From: Candidatus Rifleibacteriota bacterium
GTDB taxonomy: Bacteria; Riflebacteria; Ozemobacteria; Ozemobacterales; Ozemobacteraceae
Reading direction: 5' to 3'
DNA: 57,972 bases
Assembly (NCBI GenBank): GCA_029564115.1
Contig: JAKQQP010000253.1
Coordinates: forward strand, 1 to 57,972
Shown here: positions 27,922 to 37,192 of the stretch, piece by piece
Numbering within the stretch: the first letter of the stretch is position 1
How the letters are laid out: the number at the start of each line of letters is the position of its first letter
Notes under the pieces: model-generated
What the model was told of the DNA's origin: nothing
Seen by the model: the letters and a program-made list of their open reading frames with translations, nothing else
The model's database searches: none
Program-made: the position numbers and the translations under genes

Positions 27922-29233
27922 AGAAATCCCGGTTACCGTTATTGGCGCCGGTCTGGCCGGCACAGAGGCCGTTTATCAGCTTATCAGAAAGCAGATTCCG
28001 GTGCGGCTTATCGAGATGCGACCGAAAGTCAATACCGGCGCTCACACTTCCGATCAGTTTGCAGAGCTTGTTTGCAGTAACTCGGTCGGCAGCAACCTTC
28101 CAGATCGAGCTTCAGGCCTGCTCAAAGAAGAAATGCGTCTGTTGGGCAGTTACTTCATGGAAGTTGCCTACAAGTATCGCGTGCCGGCCGGTAATGCCCT
28201 GGCCGTCGATCGTGGCGCTTTTTCGCGCGAGATAACCCGTTATCTGCGCACCCATTCTTTGATAGAATTCATCAACGACGAAGCGGTCGAATTGCCTGAA
28301 GACGGTCTGGTTATCGTTGCCACCGGGCCTCTGACTTCGCCGGCTCTTCTCGAAAGTCTGCAAAAGCGCCTTGGTCAGAAGAAACTCGAGTTCTACGATG
28401 CCGTTGCACCTTTGGTTGCCGCCGAGAGTATCAACCGCGACATCGCTTTCAAAGGTGACCGTTATGGTGAGCCGGGCAAGGGTGATTACCTCAACTGCCC
28501 GATGGATAAAGAGCAATATCTGGCTTTCGTAAAAGCCCTGCTCGAAGCCGAACGCATCGATCTCTCAGAAATGGAAAAGAACGCCCGCAAGCAGTTCTTC
28601 AGCGCCTGTCAGCCCGTCGAAATAATCGCCGAATCGGGCATCGATTCGCTGCGCTTCGGGCCAATGAAGCCGGTTGGCTTCACCGACCCGAGAACAGGCA
28701 AGCGCCCCTATGCTCTGGTGCAGCTGCGCCAGGATAACCTGCTCGCCAGTCTTTACAATATGGTTGGCTTTCAGACCAACCTGAAGCATGCCGAGCAGAA
28801 ACGCGTCTTCAGCATGATTCCAGGGCTCGAAAAGGCAGAATTTTTCAGGCTTGGGCAGATGCACCGCAATTCTTTCATCAATTCTCCTGAACTTCTGCAG
28901 CCGACTCTACAGTTGCGCTCCGACCCGCGAATCTTCTTTGCCGGCCAGCTTTGCGGCGTCGAAGGCTATACCGAGTCGGCAGCGACTGGTCTGCTGGCTG
29001 GTCTTAACGTTGTAAGAATCATCAATGGTAAAGAACCCGTGTCGGTTCCCCCCGAAACGATGCTGGGCGGGCTGCTGCATTACATCACTTTCTCGGGTCA
29101 TAAAGAATTTCACCCGATGAATGCCAACTTTGGCATTTTCAACGTCGAAGAAAAGCTGAAAGGCGACGCTCGCAAGCAGCATCTCATTCGTCAGGCCCGC
29201 CGCTGTTTCCGTGAGTTTTTCGACAGCCTCTGA
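27899..29233 (+). CDS. trmFO: folate/FAD-dependent tRNA (uracil-54-C5)-methyltransferase TrmFO
   Basis: 444 residues, full length for TrmFO. The FAD-binding GAGLAG lies at 16-21, followed by EMRP, GAHTSDQFAELVCSNS with a conserved Cys59, the CPMDKEQY segment and the C-terminal FAGQLCGVEGYTESAATG. It makes ribothymidine at U54 of the tRNA T-loop using methylenetetrahydrofolate; this route replaces SAM-dependent TrmA. GGAAGG is just before the ATG, inside topA. It is the last gene of the dapA operon, closed by the terminator at 29262. Confidence 0.96.
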   Translation: MTSSKKNKEIPVTVIGAGLAGTEAVYQLIRKQIPVRLIEMRPKVNTGAHTSDQFAELVCSNSVGSNLPDRASGLLKEEMRLLGSYFMEVAYKYRVPAGNALAVDRGAFSREITRYLRTHSLIEFINDEAVELPEDGLVIVATGPLTSPALLESLQKRLGQKKLEFYDAVAPLVAAESINRDIAFKGDRYGEPGKGDYLNCPMDKEQYLAFVKALLEAERIDLSEMEKNARKQFFSACQPVEIIAESGIDSLRFGPMKPVGFTDPRTGKRPYALVQLRQDNLLASLYNMVGFQTNLKHAEQKRVFSMIPGLEKAEFFRLGQMHRNSFINSPELLQPTLQLRSDPRIFFAGQLCGVEGYTESAATGLLAGLNVVRIINGKEPVSVPPETMLGGLLHYITFSGHKEFHPMNANFGIFNVEEKLKGDARKQHLIRQARRCFREFFDSL

Positions 29234-29261
29234 TCGAAAAGTTCTTTTTTCTAAGCAAACA

Positions 29262-29296
29262 AAAACCCCGGCAGACATCGAGTCTGCCGGGGTTTT
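29262..29296. terminator. two-way intrinsic terminator between trmFO and the PKD lipoprotein gene
   Basis: A perfect 15-base stem, AAAACCCCGGCAGAC and its complement, with a five-base loop. The A and T ends give a T run on both strands, serving the two convergent genes. Confidence 0.92.
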
Positions 29297-29307
29297 GTTT
29301 TGGCTTG

Positions 29308-32300
29308 TTATTTTAACCAGTTTTCTTCGCCACTGCGAATCAGCTGCAGGCGGTTGTTGGCGCCGGTGAGTGGATCTCCCAGTTCCAGAATCAACAGATC
29401 CTTGTCGTAAAAATATACGGCAACGGGGTTGTTGAACTTACCAGGGGCAGCTGCTACAGTTGCTCCGCCAAAGGTAATCAATGCAGAGCTGCTGGCATTG
29501 TCGACAGCGTGCAAAGATATCTGGCTGTCTGCGTTGTTCAATACCAGCAGACGGTTTGGCGTCGCTGCCATGTCTATGGGTGAAGTCGCGTTGATAGACC
29601 TTGGCTCGGCGAGAGTGTCGTTGAGGTAACGCACTACGCGGTTGTTAGTCGGGTCTGCAACCATGACCTGTCTGACAAAATTGCTGGTATCAAAGAATCT
29701 TACCTGGCCGAGAGTTCCAAAGTTTTTGCCGTCAGCGTTGGTCAGCGGCGCTCCGACTGCAGACCATGTCGAAGGGTTGATCGCAACGAGTGTTGCACCA
29801 GAGATCATATAGGCGAAGGTTTCGTAATTGGGATTGAACGCCAGGCTTTGGGCACCGGTTATCTCGGGAAGTTCAGCTTCGTCGCGGAAAGTTGGAGTGG
29901 CGAGGGTGTCGAAAGTCACGATGCCTTCTTTCCCGTCATCGCTGGATATACCAAGCCCGGCAGCAATGCCTCCTTTGGTTTTGCCAACACTGTAAAGAAG
30001 GTCGAATGGGAAGGTTGCCAATGCATCGAGAGTGCCACGTTTTTCTTCGTCTTCAAGAGTGTATGGCACAGGTTCTGCACCGCCTTTATAGGCGTATTCG
30101 TGAATTGCCGGAATGGCGTTGCTGGCAAAGAGCAGTTGTGTTGAATCGCCGAACATGTTGACTGTTTTTGCGGGAATCGTCAGGTAGGTTGATTGCCAGA
30201 CATAGAAAGCGATTTTGTAAGAGCTGCTGGCCTGATGCTCGAACTGGGGGTAGAACGAATCGTAGAGCCTTACGGTTACTTCGTTATAACCGATCGGGAA
30301 AGACTGAGTGGCAGCCGAACCCTTGCTGTCGATAAAAGCGCCGAAGTTTGATTCCCATCTGATGTTGTTCTGATTGTAATCGTTGATTGTGCCGGCAATT
30401 TCGTAGTCGTAGTCATCGATGGTGAAGCCTATGCTCATGGTTGGCAAACTCGAAAGGAAAACAGGTATGCCGGCAGGGGCTGTGGCATATTGTGCCGTCG
30501 TAATTTTGATTTTGCCGCTTTGAGCGTAGGGCAGGCGGTTGATGAGAACGCCGGTCGATGCTACGGCCTGGCTGCCATACATATCGGTGACTTCGCAGAA
30601 GATTTCGTGATAGCCGGCTGGCAGAGCGTCGGTCGCGTAGGTAACGGTCGTTCCATCTTTCGATGAATTGATTCCTTCGGTGAAAAGAGTTGTCGATGGT
30701 TCAGAACCGTTATACCAGCGGATTGTGAGATTGTCGGTAGAATCTTCTTCGATGACATTTGCGGTGAATGTGACCAGCGTATCTGTGTCATGCCGGGTGC
30801 CCGATGCCGGGCTTGTCATGGTGATTGCGGGTGTACTGTTGATAAATATTTCTCTGGTCGCGAATCCGGTGGCACCGTGCTGATCTGTACCTTCGAGGGT
30901 TATGGTGTGAGAACCGAAGTCACTGGTAGAGGTGTAGCCTTCGAAATTGAATATATCCTCACCTGTGCGCATAGTAGATGTTGCGTTCCGGTGATAACTG
31001 TAGTCAGACCATTTAAAAGAATCGATACCGACCAGGCCTGAGGTATCGTTTCCTGTGCCAGAAAAGTTAATCTGCTGGTTAAGGCCAAACGATTGCCCGA
31101 CAATGGGCAGGTTAATAGTCATAACCGGGCGTTCGTTGATGAAAATGCCTGTCTGGCTTGCTGTCGTGCCGCCGCGGCTATCACTGGCAACCACATCGAT
31201 GACGTGAGCGCCGGCGGGTAGATCGCTGACTTGAATAGAAGCGCCATTGCCCAGCAGAGTCGAGTTCCTGTACCAGGCGACTGTGCTGCCTGCCGAGATG
31301 TCGGCGACAAAGTTGACCGGGTCGCCAAGCAGAATTGCAGTACCAGATGCCGGGGCAATGCTGTTTATCTGCGGCGGTTGATTGATGTATACCTCGACGG
31401 TTTTGGTCTGCGAATGCAGCCCCCTGCTGTCGACCACGTAAAGAGTGACTGTGTTGTTGCCTGCCGGCAGGCTGCTTACCGTGACAGAAGTGCCGGTGGC
31501 AGCATTAATTGGGGCAGGGAAAGTCCAGATAAAATTGTCTTCAGGGATTGTTGTGTCTTCACGATCTGAAGCGGTGGCGGCAAAGGTTATACTGCTGCCG
31601 ATCTGGTAGGTGGCGAGATTTATCGGCGCGGTAATGGTTGCCACCGGCGGAGCATTGTCGATGATCTGAATTTGCACTGAAGCGGTGGCTGCAAAAATAC
31701 CGAGCGAATCTGCGGCGCAGACAGTTATGGTATGGTCGCCGGGCGGCAGTTCGTCGGTGCTTAGGCTTTTGCCGGTTTTTATGCCTACCGGGTCGGGGAA
31801 AGTCCAGGTATATTGCTCGTTAACATTAATGTTGCCGTCTTCCACGTCGGTGGCATTGGCGGTAAAAGTTACGCTTGCATACCGGTTGAACGAACTGCCG
31901 GCAGTCGGGGCGCTTATAGTGACGGTCGGCGAAGCGTTCACCCTGAAAGAATACTCGACTGAGCCAGGCACGCCCAGGTTGTCGATGGCTTCAAGCATTA
32001 CAGTATAGGTGGCGGGTGTCGTATACTGACGACTGACCAGCTTTACCCGTGAGCCAATAGACTTTGGATCAGCTGTGCCGGTGTATTCATACCAGCTGAA
32101 AGTATCTTGAGAGATTATGGCATTGTTGGCATCGGTTGCCGAACCCTCGAGGTCAATCTTTTGACCGATTTTGATGAGGCCGGTCGATGGCGAAGCTGTA
32201 ATTACCACTGTTGGTCGGGGAAGACCTGAATCAAGTATGTTGATTGTTCGTGTGAGCGCAGTGCTGGCGTTTTTGGCATCGGTAACGGTAAGGGTCATTG

Positions 32301-33789
32301 TGACCGTTTGAGGAGTGGATGGTGTAAGCCAGCGGGTTGTCGAGGCTGTCGGCGAGTTTATACGGCCGGAGCCTGACCATTCCCATCTGATAGCTTCGCC
32401 TTCAGGATCGGTAGCAGAGCCATTCAGCAGGTATTCTTTGTAAGCATAAAAAGTTGTAGTGGCAACGCCGTTGAGATCGGTGAGGTTGATAGCCAGATCT
32501 GTGGGCGGTTGATTCACTCTGGTTGGTTCTATGGTTATTGTTCTTGATTTTGCAACTTTGCCGTTTTCACCAAGGTCATCAACATTCACGGTCAGAGTCA
32601 CATCAGTGTTTTCAGAGACATCCGGTGAAACCCAGACGACAGTTGCAGAATTGCGCTGCACGAATGTGCCTATTTTATTCGAAGTTGAAGTAGCAACCCA
32701 GTTGTAAGTCAGCACATCACCGTTGCTGTCGGTCGCGATGACCGCAAGGGTATAATTTCTGTTGCCCGAAAAATCGTCAGGCGTAATACTGATCTCGCCA
32801 ACAGAGGGGGGGGAGTTGGGAGTTACGAAACCGCGGCCCACTTTGACCTGAATGCTTGCCGCTGCTGAAAGTCCGCCGGCATCAGTTATCGAGAAGGTTA
32901 TCGTTGCGACGGTATCGGTGTTCGGGGCGATCCAGCTTCTCTGGGTGTCGCCGACAGAGCCATGAGAGGCAAAATGCCCACTTGTTGCCGACCACGAGTA
33001 GGTGGCTATGTTATTGTCAGGGTCGGTAGCGGCGCCTGTCAGACCGACCTCATAGCCCTTTTCGATGCTGTAGGCGGTAGCGGAAAGCCCGGCAGAAGGA
33101 GCACGGTTGGTAGCCGAGTTGTCTACAACAGTTTGAACTATAGAGGGGGCATTCTGTTCAAACTTTGTGTCTTTGAGTTCGACCTTCTGGTAGCCGGGAG
33201 TGTCGATAACCACTGTAGCTGTGGCGCCAGCCGGCATGGGCAGGGTAAAGCGACCCTGAGCGTCGGCAAAAAATGGTTCACCCCATACATAGATACGGGC
33301 ATTTGATAACGCTGAACCATCAGCTTTTTTCAGCTCACCATTGATGGCGACAGTTACTTTGTGCGGTTCACTGCGCAGTTCGATGCTGGTAGATTTGGTT
33401 TCGCCGGCTGCAACCGAAATTTCCGGGGTGATAGTTTTGTATATGTCGTTTGCAGAATTGGTGAATTTAGCCACAACGCGGTGTTTACCGGGTGGCACGT
33501 TCGGAATGGCGAAAGAACCGTCATCACGGGTTTCGGCATATTTTTCATAATTTGATTCAAGCCAGACTCTGACATTGCCAAGGCCACGCGCACGCAGTTC
33601 TGGCTTCAGACTGGCATCATAAGCCATATTTCGGGGTATGTCCGACTCGCTGATGGTGCCCGTTATCTGTGTTGTGGACGCTGGAATCGGGTCAGACGAT
33701 ACACCGCCGCTGCAGCCATAAAACAAGGCTGCACCGATCAGTGCACAAATAAGTAGAAAATAGTTCAGACTGCGGCTTTTTTCGGCCAT
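29308..33789 (-). CDS. giant PKD/Ig-like repeat lipoprotein
   Basis: 1,493 residues. The signal peptide ends in a lipobox-like LFYGC (Cys about 26), with a Gly-Ser linker after it. Residues about 40-140 and 140-220 are carboxypeptidase-regulatory-like domains (DDGSFAIPNVPPGKHRVVA; DAQGRFTLPMPAG). From about 230 to 1170 run some ten PKD/cadherin-like beta domains of 85-95 residues, each with a D-x-(D/E)-GxxxxYxW core (ATDPDNNIATYSW, ATDSNGDVLTYNW). The tail (about 1230-1493) looks like an NHL-type propeller. This is an outer-surface adhesion or carbohydrate-binding design. The start has GGGGGA upstream and a good promoter. No partner gene in the operon. Confidence 0.85.
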   Translation of the reverse strand: MAEKSRSLNYFLLICALIGAALFYGCSGGVSSDPIPASTTQITGTISESDIPRNMAYDASLKPELRARGLGNVRVWLESNYEKYAETRDDGSFAIPNVPPGKHRVVAKFTNSANDIYKTITPEISVAAGETKSTSIELRSEPHKVTVAINGELKKADGSALSNARIYVWGEPFFADAQGRFTLPMPAGATATVVIDTPGYQKVELKDTKFEQNAPSIVQTVVDNSATNRAPSAGLSATAYSIEKGYEVGLTGAATDPDNNIATYSWSATSGHFASHGSVGDTQRSWIAPNTDTVATITFSITDAGGLSAAASIQVKVGRGFVTPNSPPSVGEISITPDDFSGNRNYTLAVIATDSNGDVLTYNWVATSTSNKIGTFVQRNSATVVWVSPDVSENTDVTLTVNVDDLGENGKVAKSRTITIEPTRVNQPPTDLAINLTDLNGVATTTFYAYKEYLLNGSATDPEGEAIRWEWSGSGRINSPTASTTRWLTPSTPQTVTMTLTVTDAKNASTALTRTINILDSGLPRPTVVITASPSTGLIKIGQKIDLEGSATDANNAIISQDTFSWYEYTGTADPKSIGSRVKLVSRQYTTPATYTVMLEAIDNLGVPGSVEYSFRVNASPTVTISAPTAGSSFNRYASVTFTANATDVEDGNINVNEQYTWTFPDPVGIKTGKSLSTDELPPGDHTITVCAADSLGIFAATASVQIQIIDNAPPVATITAPINLATYQIGSSITFAATASDREDTTIPEDNFIWTFPAPINAATGTSVTVSSLPAGNNTVTLYVVDSRGLHSQTKTVEVYINQPPQINSIAPASGTAILLGDPVNFVADISAGSTVAWYRNSTLLGNGASIQVSDLPAGAHVIDVVASDSRGGTTASQTGIFINERPVMTINLPIVGQSFGLNQQINFSGTGNDTSGLVGIDSFKWSDYSYHRNATSTMRTGEDIFNFEGYTSTSDFGSHTITLEGTDQHGATGFATREIFINSTPAITMTSPASGTRHDTDTLVTFTANVIEEDSTDNLTIRWYNGSEPSTTLFTEGINSSKDGTTVTYATDALPAGYHEIFCEVTDMYGSQAVASTGVLINRLPYAQSGKIKITTAQYATAPAGIPVFLSSLPTMSIGFTIDDYDYEIAGTINDYNQNNIRWESNFGAFIDSKGSAATQSFPIGYNEVTVRLYDSFYPQFEHQASSSYKIAFYVWQSTYLTIPAKTVNMFGDSTQLLFASNAIPAIHEYAYKGGAEPVPYTLEDEEKRGTLDALATFPFDLLYSVGKTKGGIAAGLGISSDDGKEGIVTFDTLATPTFRDEAELPEITGAQSLAFNPNYETFAYMISGATLVAINPSTWSAVGAPLTNADGKNFGTLGQVRFFDTSNFVRQVMVADPTNNRVVRYLNDTLAEPRSINATSPIDMAATPNRLLVLNNADSQISLHAVDNASSSALITFGGATVAAAPGKFNNPVAVYFYDKDLLILELGDPLTGANNRLQLIRSGEENWLK

Positions 33790-33827
33790 AGTGATTCAAT
33801 CCCCCAGAGTAATACTTGAATGTGCAC

Positions 33828-33857
33828 ATTATCAACCGGAATGAACCACTATGTCAA
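33828..33857 (-). promoter_or_regulatory. sigma-70-type promoter of the PKD lipoprotein gene
   Basis: On the minus strand a perfect TTGACA (33857-33852), an 18-base spacer and GATAAT (33833-33828), 38 bases before the ATG. The best -35 box seen in the window. Confidence 0.7.
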
Positions 33858-33940
33858 TTACCCAAAGCAAATAATTCACAAGATTCACTCTGTTTTTTAG
33901 CAAAAAAACAATTTTTTACGCGTGCAACCAAAGCAAGGGG

Positions 33941-34036
33941 TAGTGGATAGGAGATAGTGGACAGAATGCTGGCCGGGGCGAATATTCATTGTTGGTGAAT
34001 TCACACTGTCACTGCGAGCGTCAGCGAAGCAGTCTC
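33941..34036. repeat. family B heptads (reversed) plus family A copy
   Basis: 33941-33961 has reversed heptads (GTGGATA, AGTGGA). 34007-34036 is a forward family A copy (TGTCACTGCGAGCG, then AGCGAAGCAGTCTC). Both lie between the PKD lipoprotein promoter and the 3' end of the next minus-strand gene; the rest of the gap is AT-rich with nothing else recognised. Confidence 0.75.
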
Positions 34037-34056
34037 ATGTCAGGGAATGGTGCTGT

Positions 34057-34827
34057 TCAGAGTTTAAAAACTGAAAATACGGTCGATTCGTGGGCGAACA
34101 ATTCTTCGAACAGCACCACAAAAAGATTCTGGTTCAGAAATTTGCTCAGATGCTCTGAGTCAGCGCTAAAGCGCTCTAATACCATGTGAATCGCCTTTTC
34201 TGGTTCGGGTGGCGAAACCTGCCTGTCAGTAGCGCCGAGTGCCGCCGCATAAAAAGGCAGCAGCGAAGCCCCGACCAGCAGACTGTAAAGCCCGATACGG
34301 GCGCTGGCAAACCCGGCCAAACGTTCAGGGGTTAAAAGGCGTTTGAGCAATTCTATCTGAGTTGTGCGCAGCCAGACTTCCTCAGGGCACAATGACCTGA
34401 TGGCCGAGAGTTTTATTTTTTTGTTGGTTCCCGGCAGGGTAAATGAACCGTAGCCAAGTCCGGCGGCGGCAATACCGGCAAAAATATCGAAAAGGCCGGG
34501 AAACCCTCGTGGGTGTTCGATAAATGTCAGAAACATGCCGCGCACTATGCTGGCCTTGAATTTATTGAAAGGTGGTTCGTTGCTGTCATGGGCCAGCACC
34601 AGATGTTCAGCGCTGATTTCTTTTTTTTCGAATTTGAGATCTATGGCTTCTTTAATGACCCGGGTAAGTTTAACTGCGATCATGCCGGTAGAATAACCGT
34701 TTTGTTCACCTTTGGCGATCGCCGTCTGAAATCTGTTGCACAAAGCCTGCAGTTCTTTCTTTTCTATGCTGAACTGCAGCGCCAGCCGGGTTGTTGAACT
34801 CTTGCTTTCCTGTCTTTGATCCTGCAT
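34057..34827 (-). CDS. hypothetical protein with two weakly hydrophobic segments
   Basis: 256 residues, family not recognised. The first 120 residues are charged and helical (FSIEKKELQALCNRF, LKFEKKEISAEHLVLAHD). Two Gly/Ala-rich hydrophobic stretches follow: FPGLFDIFAGIAAAGLGYG near 115 and IGLYSLLVGASLLPFYAAAL near 185. The end is Phe/Leu-rich. It may be a peripheral or two-pass membrane protein. Codon use resembles its neighbours, so I treat it as real, although the ribosome site (AGGTAGAG) is poor. It starts 17 bases after the EF-G-like terminator, so its transcription is probably separate or depends on readthrough. Confidence 0.6.
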   Translation of the reverse strand: MQDQRQESKSSTTRLALQFSIEKKELQALCNRFQTAIAKGEQNGYSTGMIAVKLTRVIKEAIDLKFEKKEISAEHLVLAHDSNEPPFNKFKASIVRGMFLTFIEHPRGFPGLFDIFAGIAAAGLGYGSFTLPGTNKKIKLSAIRSLCPEEVWLRTTQIELLKRLLTPERLAGFASARIGLYSLLVGASLLPFYAAALGATDRQVSPPEPEKAIHMVLERFSADSEHLSKFLNQNLFVVLFEELFAHESTVFSVFKL

Positions 34828-34843
34828 CTCTCTACCTTTTTAT

Positions 34844-34876
34844 AAAAAACGGGTGCAGCTCATCGAGCTGCACCCG
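34844..34876 (-). terminator. intrinsic terminator of the EF-G-like gene
   Basis: On the minus strand a 12-base stem (CGGGTGCAGCTC and its complement) with a three-base loop is followed by six T. It lies ten bases after the EF-G-like stop codon. Confidence 0.88.
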
Positions 34877-34885
34877 TGGTGATTA

Positions 34886-36970
34886 TCAGGCCTCTGCTTC
34901 TTCGTCGGCAGTTTTGTATTCTTTGATGATCTGGTCGGTTACGTTAGCCGGGACTTCTTCATAGGAGCTGAATTCCATGGTGAAGTCGGCGCGAGATTGA
35001 GTCATCGACTTGAGGTCGGTGGCATATTTATACATTTCTGCCAACGGAACTCTTGCTTTGACTATCTGCAGTCCGCCGAGGGGTTCCATGCCCAGAATGC
35101 GGCCGCGGCGTGAGTTGAGGTCGCCGATGATCGCGCCCATGAATTCATCGGGAACAGTTACGGCAACTTCGTAAATCGGTTCGAGCAGAACCGGTTTGGC
35201 TTCGGCGATACCTTTTTTGAAGGCCAGGGTTGCAGCAAGTTTGAAGGCCATTTCAGAGGAGTCGACGTCGTGGTATGAACCGAAGTCGATGATTGCCTTG
35301 AAGCCGATGGTGTGGAAACCGGCAAGAACGCCACGACGGCGTGCTTCCTGCAGGCCTTTTTCGACTGCCGGAATGAAGTTGCCGGGAACTACGCCGCCAA
35401 CGATCTCATCGACGAATTCAAAGTCGCCACCGGGGAGTGGTTCGAAGCGAATCCAGACGTCGCCATACTGACCGCGACCACCGGACTGTTTCTTGTGTTT
35501 GCCCTGAACTCTTGATTTGCTCTTGATGGTTTCTCTGTAGGGTATCTTGGGTTTGGAGATATCAACATCAACACCCCAGCGTGATTTCAGGCGGCTGACG
35601 GTGACGTCTATGTGGGTGTCGCCGAGACCGGAGAGCAGACCCTGGCTGAGTTCGGGGTCGAATTTGTAAGTAAGAACGCCGTCGTCTGCACAGAGAGTGT
35701 TGAGACCGACGCCCATCTTTTCCTGGTCTTGTTTGGTGCGTGGGTTGACCGCATAGGTCAGCTTGGCGAGAGGCAAAGCCGGAACTTTGACCTGAACCTG
35801 ATTGGATTTTTCACACAGAGTGTGCCCGTGGGTAGAGTTTTTGGGTTTGACCAGGGCAACGATATCGCCGGCGACAACCTTTTCGATGTCGATCTTGGTT
35901 TTGCCGCGCAGGGTCGAGAAAGAACTGAATCTTTCAAAGTTTTCTGTAGTCGGGTTGTAATATTCTGTGCCGGGCAGGAAAGTGCCGCTGATGGCACGCA
36001 TGAAAATCATGTCGCCGGCCTGTTCGTTGATCTTTTTGAAGATGAAACCGCACACCGGACCGTTCGGGTCGTTGTTGAATTTTACTTCTTCGTCGGTGCC
36101 GGCCTTGACAGTGGTGAGAACGCGGCATTCAGCAGGTGAAGGAGTGCAGTTGATGATGAAGTCGAGCAGGTTTTCAGTACCGATGCTCTTGAGAGCCATG
36201 CCGCTTATCAGGGGCTTGATCTCATTTTTTGCCAGACCTTTGCGCAGAGCGCTGCGCAGTTCGGTGGGGCTGATTTCCTGGCCGTCGAAGAATTTTTCCA
36301 TGAGAGCTTCATCGCATTCGACGATTGACTCAACCATGGGTTCACGCAGAGCCTTGGCGTAATCCATCATGTCGGCGGGGATATCTTTTACTTCGATTGC
36401 TTTGCCTTTGTCGTCATTGTAAGCGTAAGCTTTCATGTCGATGAGATCGATAACACCTTTCAGCTGATCAAAAGTGCCCCAGGGAACGATGACCGGGGTA
36501 ATTTTGCTGTCGAGATTTTTCAGCTGTTCGAGGGTTTTGTTCAGGTTGATGTTTTCTTTGTCAAGTTTACTGAGATAAATGATTCTGGGAGTTCTGGTCT
36601 CTTCGAGAATCGCCCAGTTTTTTTCGGTGCCTACTTCGACGCCTGACTGTGCGTTTACAGTAACGATGGCCATATCGATGGCACCTGAAATTTTGTATAC
36701 TTCACCGAGAAAATCGTCGAAGCCTGGTGCGTCAAGCACGTTGATCTTGTGATCCTTGTATTCAAGGGCTGCCAGAGAGGTGCTGACGGTGGCTTTGCGC
36801 TTGGTTTCTTCGGGGTCGTAGTTCATCACGGAACTGTCGTCATCGACTTTGCCGATGCGGTTGTTGGCGCCGGTGTGAAACAGCATGGCTTCAGCCAGAG
36901 AAGTCTTGCCTGTGCCGCCATGGCCCACGAGACCAATGTTACGAATCTTTTCGGTAGTATACAGTTTCAT
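34886..36970 (-). CDS. EF-G-like translational GTPase (EF-G-2 group)
   Basis: 694 residues with the five EF-G domains. The G domain differs from canonical EF-G. The P-loop is GHGGTGKT (16-23) instead of AHIDAGKT. The G3 motif is DAPGFDDF (80-87), with Phe84 where EF-G has the catalytic histidine of DTPGH. NKxD is SKLD (134-137). The same style of change (GHAGSGKT, DAPGY) is, from memory, seen in the second EF-G of Thermus. Domain II-V features remain, such as the domain IV loop GGRGQYGDVWIRFEPL and C-terminal MGAIIGDLNSRRGRILGME. It probably acts on the ribosome, as a specialised or slow-hydrolysing factor rather than the main translocase. Single gene with its own promoter and terminator. Confidence 0.88.
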   Translation of the reverse strand: MKLYTTEKIRNIGLVGHGGTGKTSLAEAMLFHTGANNRIGKVDDDSSVMNYDPEETKRKATVSTSLAALEYKDHKINVLDAPGFDDFLGEVYKISGAIDMAIVTVNAQSGVEVGTEKNWAILEETRTPRIIYLSKLDKENINLNKTLEQLKNLDSKITPVIVPWGTFDQLKGVIDLIDMKAYAYNDDKGKAIEVKDIPADMMDYAKALREPMVESIVECDEALMEKFFDGQEISPTELRSALRKGLAKNEIKPLISGMALKSIGTENLLDFIINCTPSPAECRVLTTVKAGTDEEVKFNNDPNGPVCGFIFKKINEQAGDMIFMRAISGTFLPGTEYYNPTTENFERFSSFSTLRGKTKIDIEKVVAGDIVALVKPKNSTHGHTLCEKSNQVQVKVPALPLAKLTYAVNPRTKQDQEKMGVGLNTLCADDGVLTYKFDPELSQGLLSGLGDTHIDVTVSRLKSRWGVDVDISKPKIPYRETIKSKSRVQGKHKKQSGGRGQYGDVWIRFEPLPGGDFEFVDEIVGGVVPGNFIPAVEKGLQEARRRGVLAGFHTIGFKAIIDFGSYHDVDSSEMAFKLAATLAFKKGIAEAKPVLLEPIYEVAVTVPDEFMGAIIGDLNSRRGRILGMEPLGGLQIVKARVPLAEMYKYATDLKSMTQSRADFTMEFSSYEEVPANVTDQIIKEYKTADEEAEA

Positions 36971-36988
36971 GCATTTCTCCTAAAAAAT

Positions 36989-37003
36989 ACTGTTTAAAAC
37001 AGT
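36989..37003 (-). other. small palindrome in the EF-G-like gene leader
   Basis: ACTGTTT and AAACAGT arms around one base, 19 bases upstream of the ATG and between promoter and ribosome site. Could be a leader hairpin or operator. Confidence 0.3.
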
Positions 37004-37026
37004 GGTTAACAAATTTTAATTCACCA

Positions 37027-37055
37027 TTTATACCGTAATTTTTTTCTAATTGCAA
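37027..37055 (-). promoter_or_regulatory. sigma-70-type promoter of the EF-G-like gene
   Basis: On the minus strand TTGCAA (37055-37050), a 17-base spacer and TATAAA (37032-37027), 57 bases before the ATG. Confidence 0.6.
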
Positions 37056-37141
37056 CGACTATCAGTACTGTTCTCCATAAAGATATGCCTGGCAAAACCA
37101 TAATTTTTTTCAGCGGCTCATTAATTTAGTCTGTCGGGTGC

Positions 37142-37171
37142 TTGAAAATGATGGGAGATTTTTGGTACATA
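37142..37171 (+). promoter_or_regulatory. possible promoter of the lytic transglycosylase gene
   Basis: TTGAAA (37142-37147), 18 bases, TACATA (37166-37171), 22 bases before the ATG at 37193. The -35 is good and the -10 weak. Confidence 0.35.
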
Positions 37172-37192
37172 GGGGACATCAAGGAGAACTTC

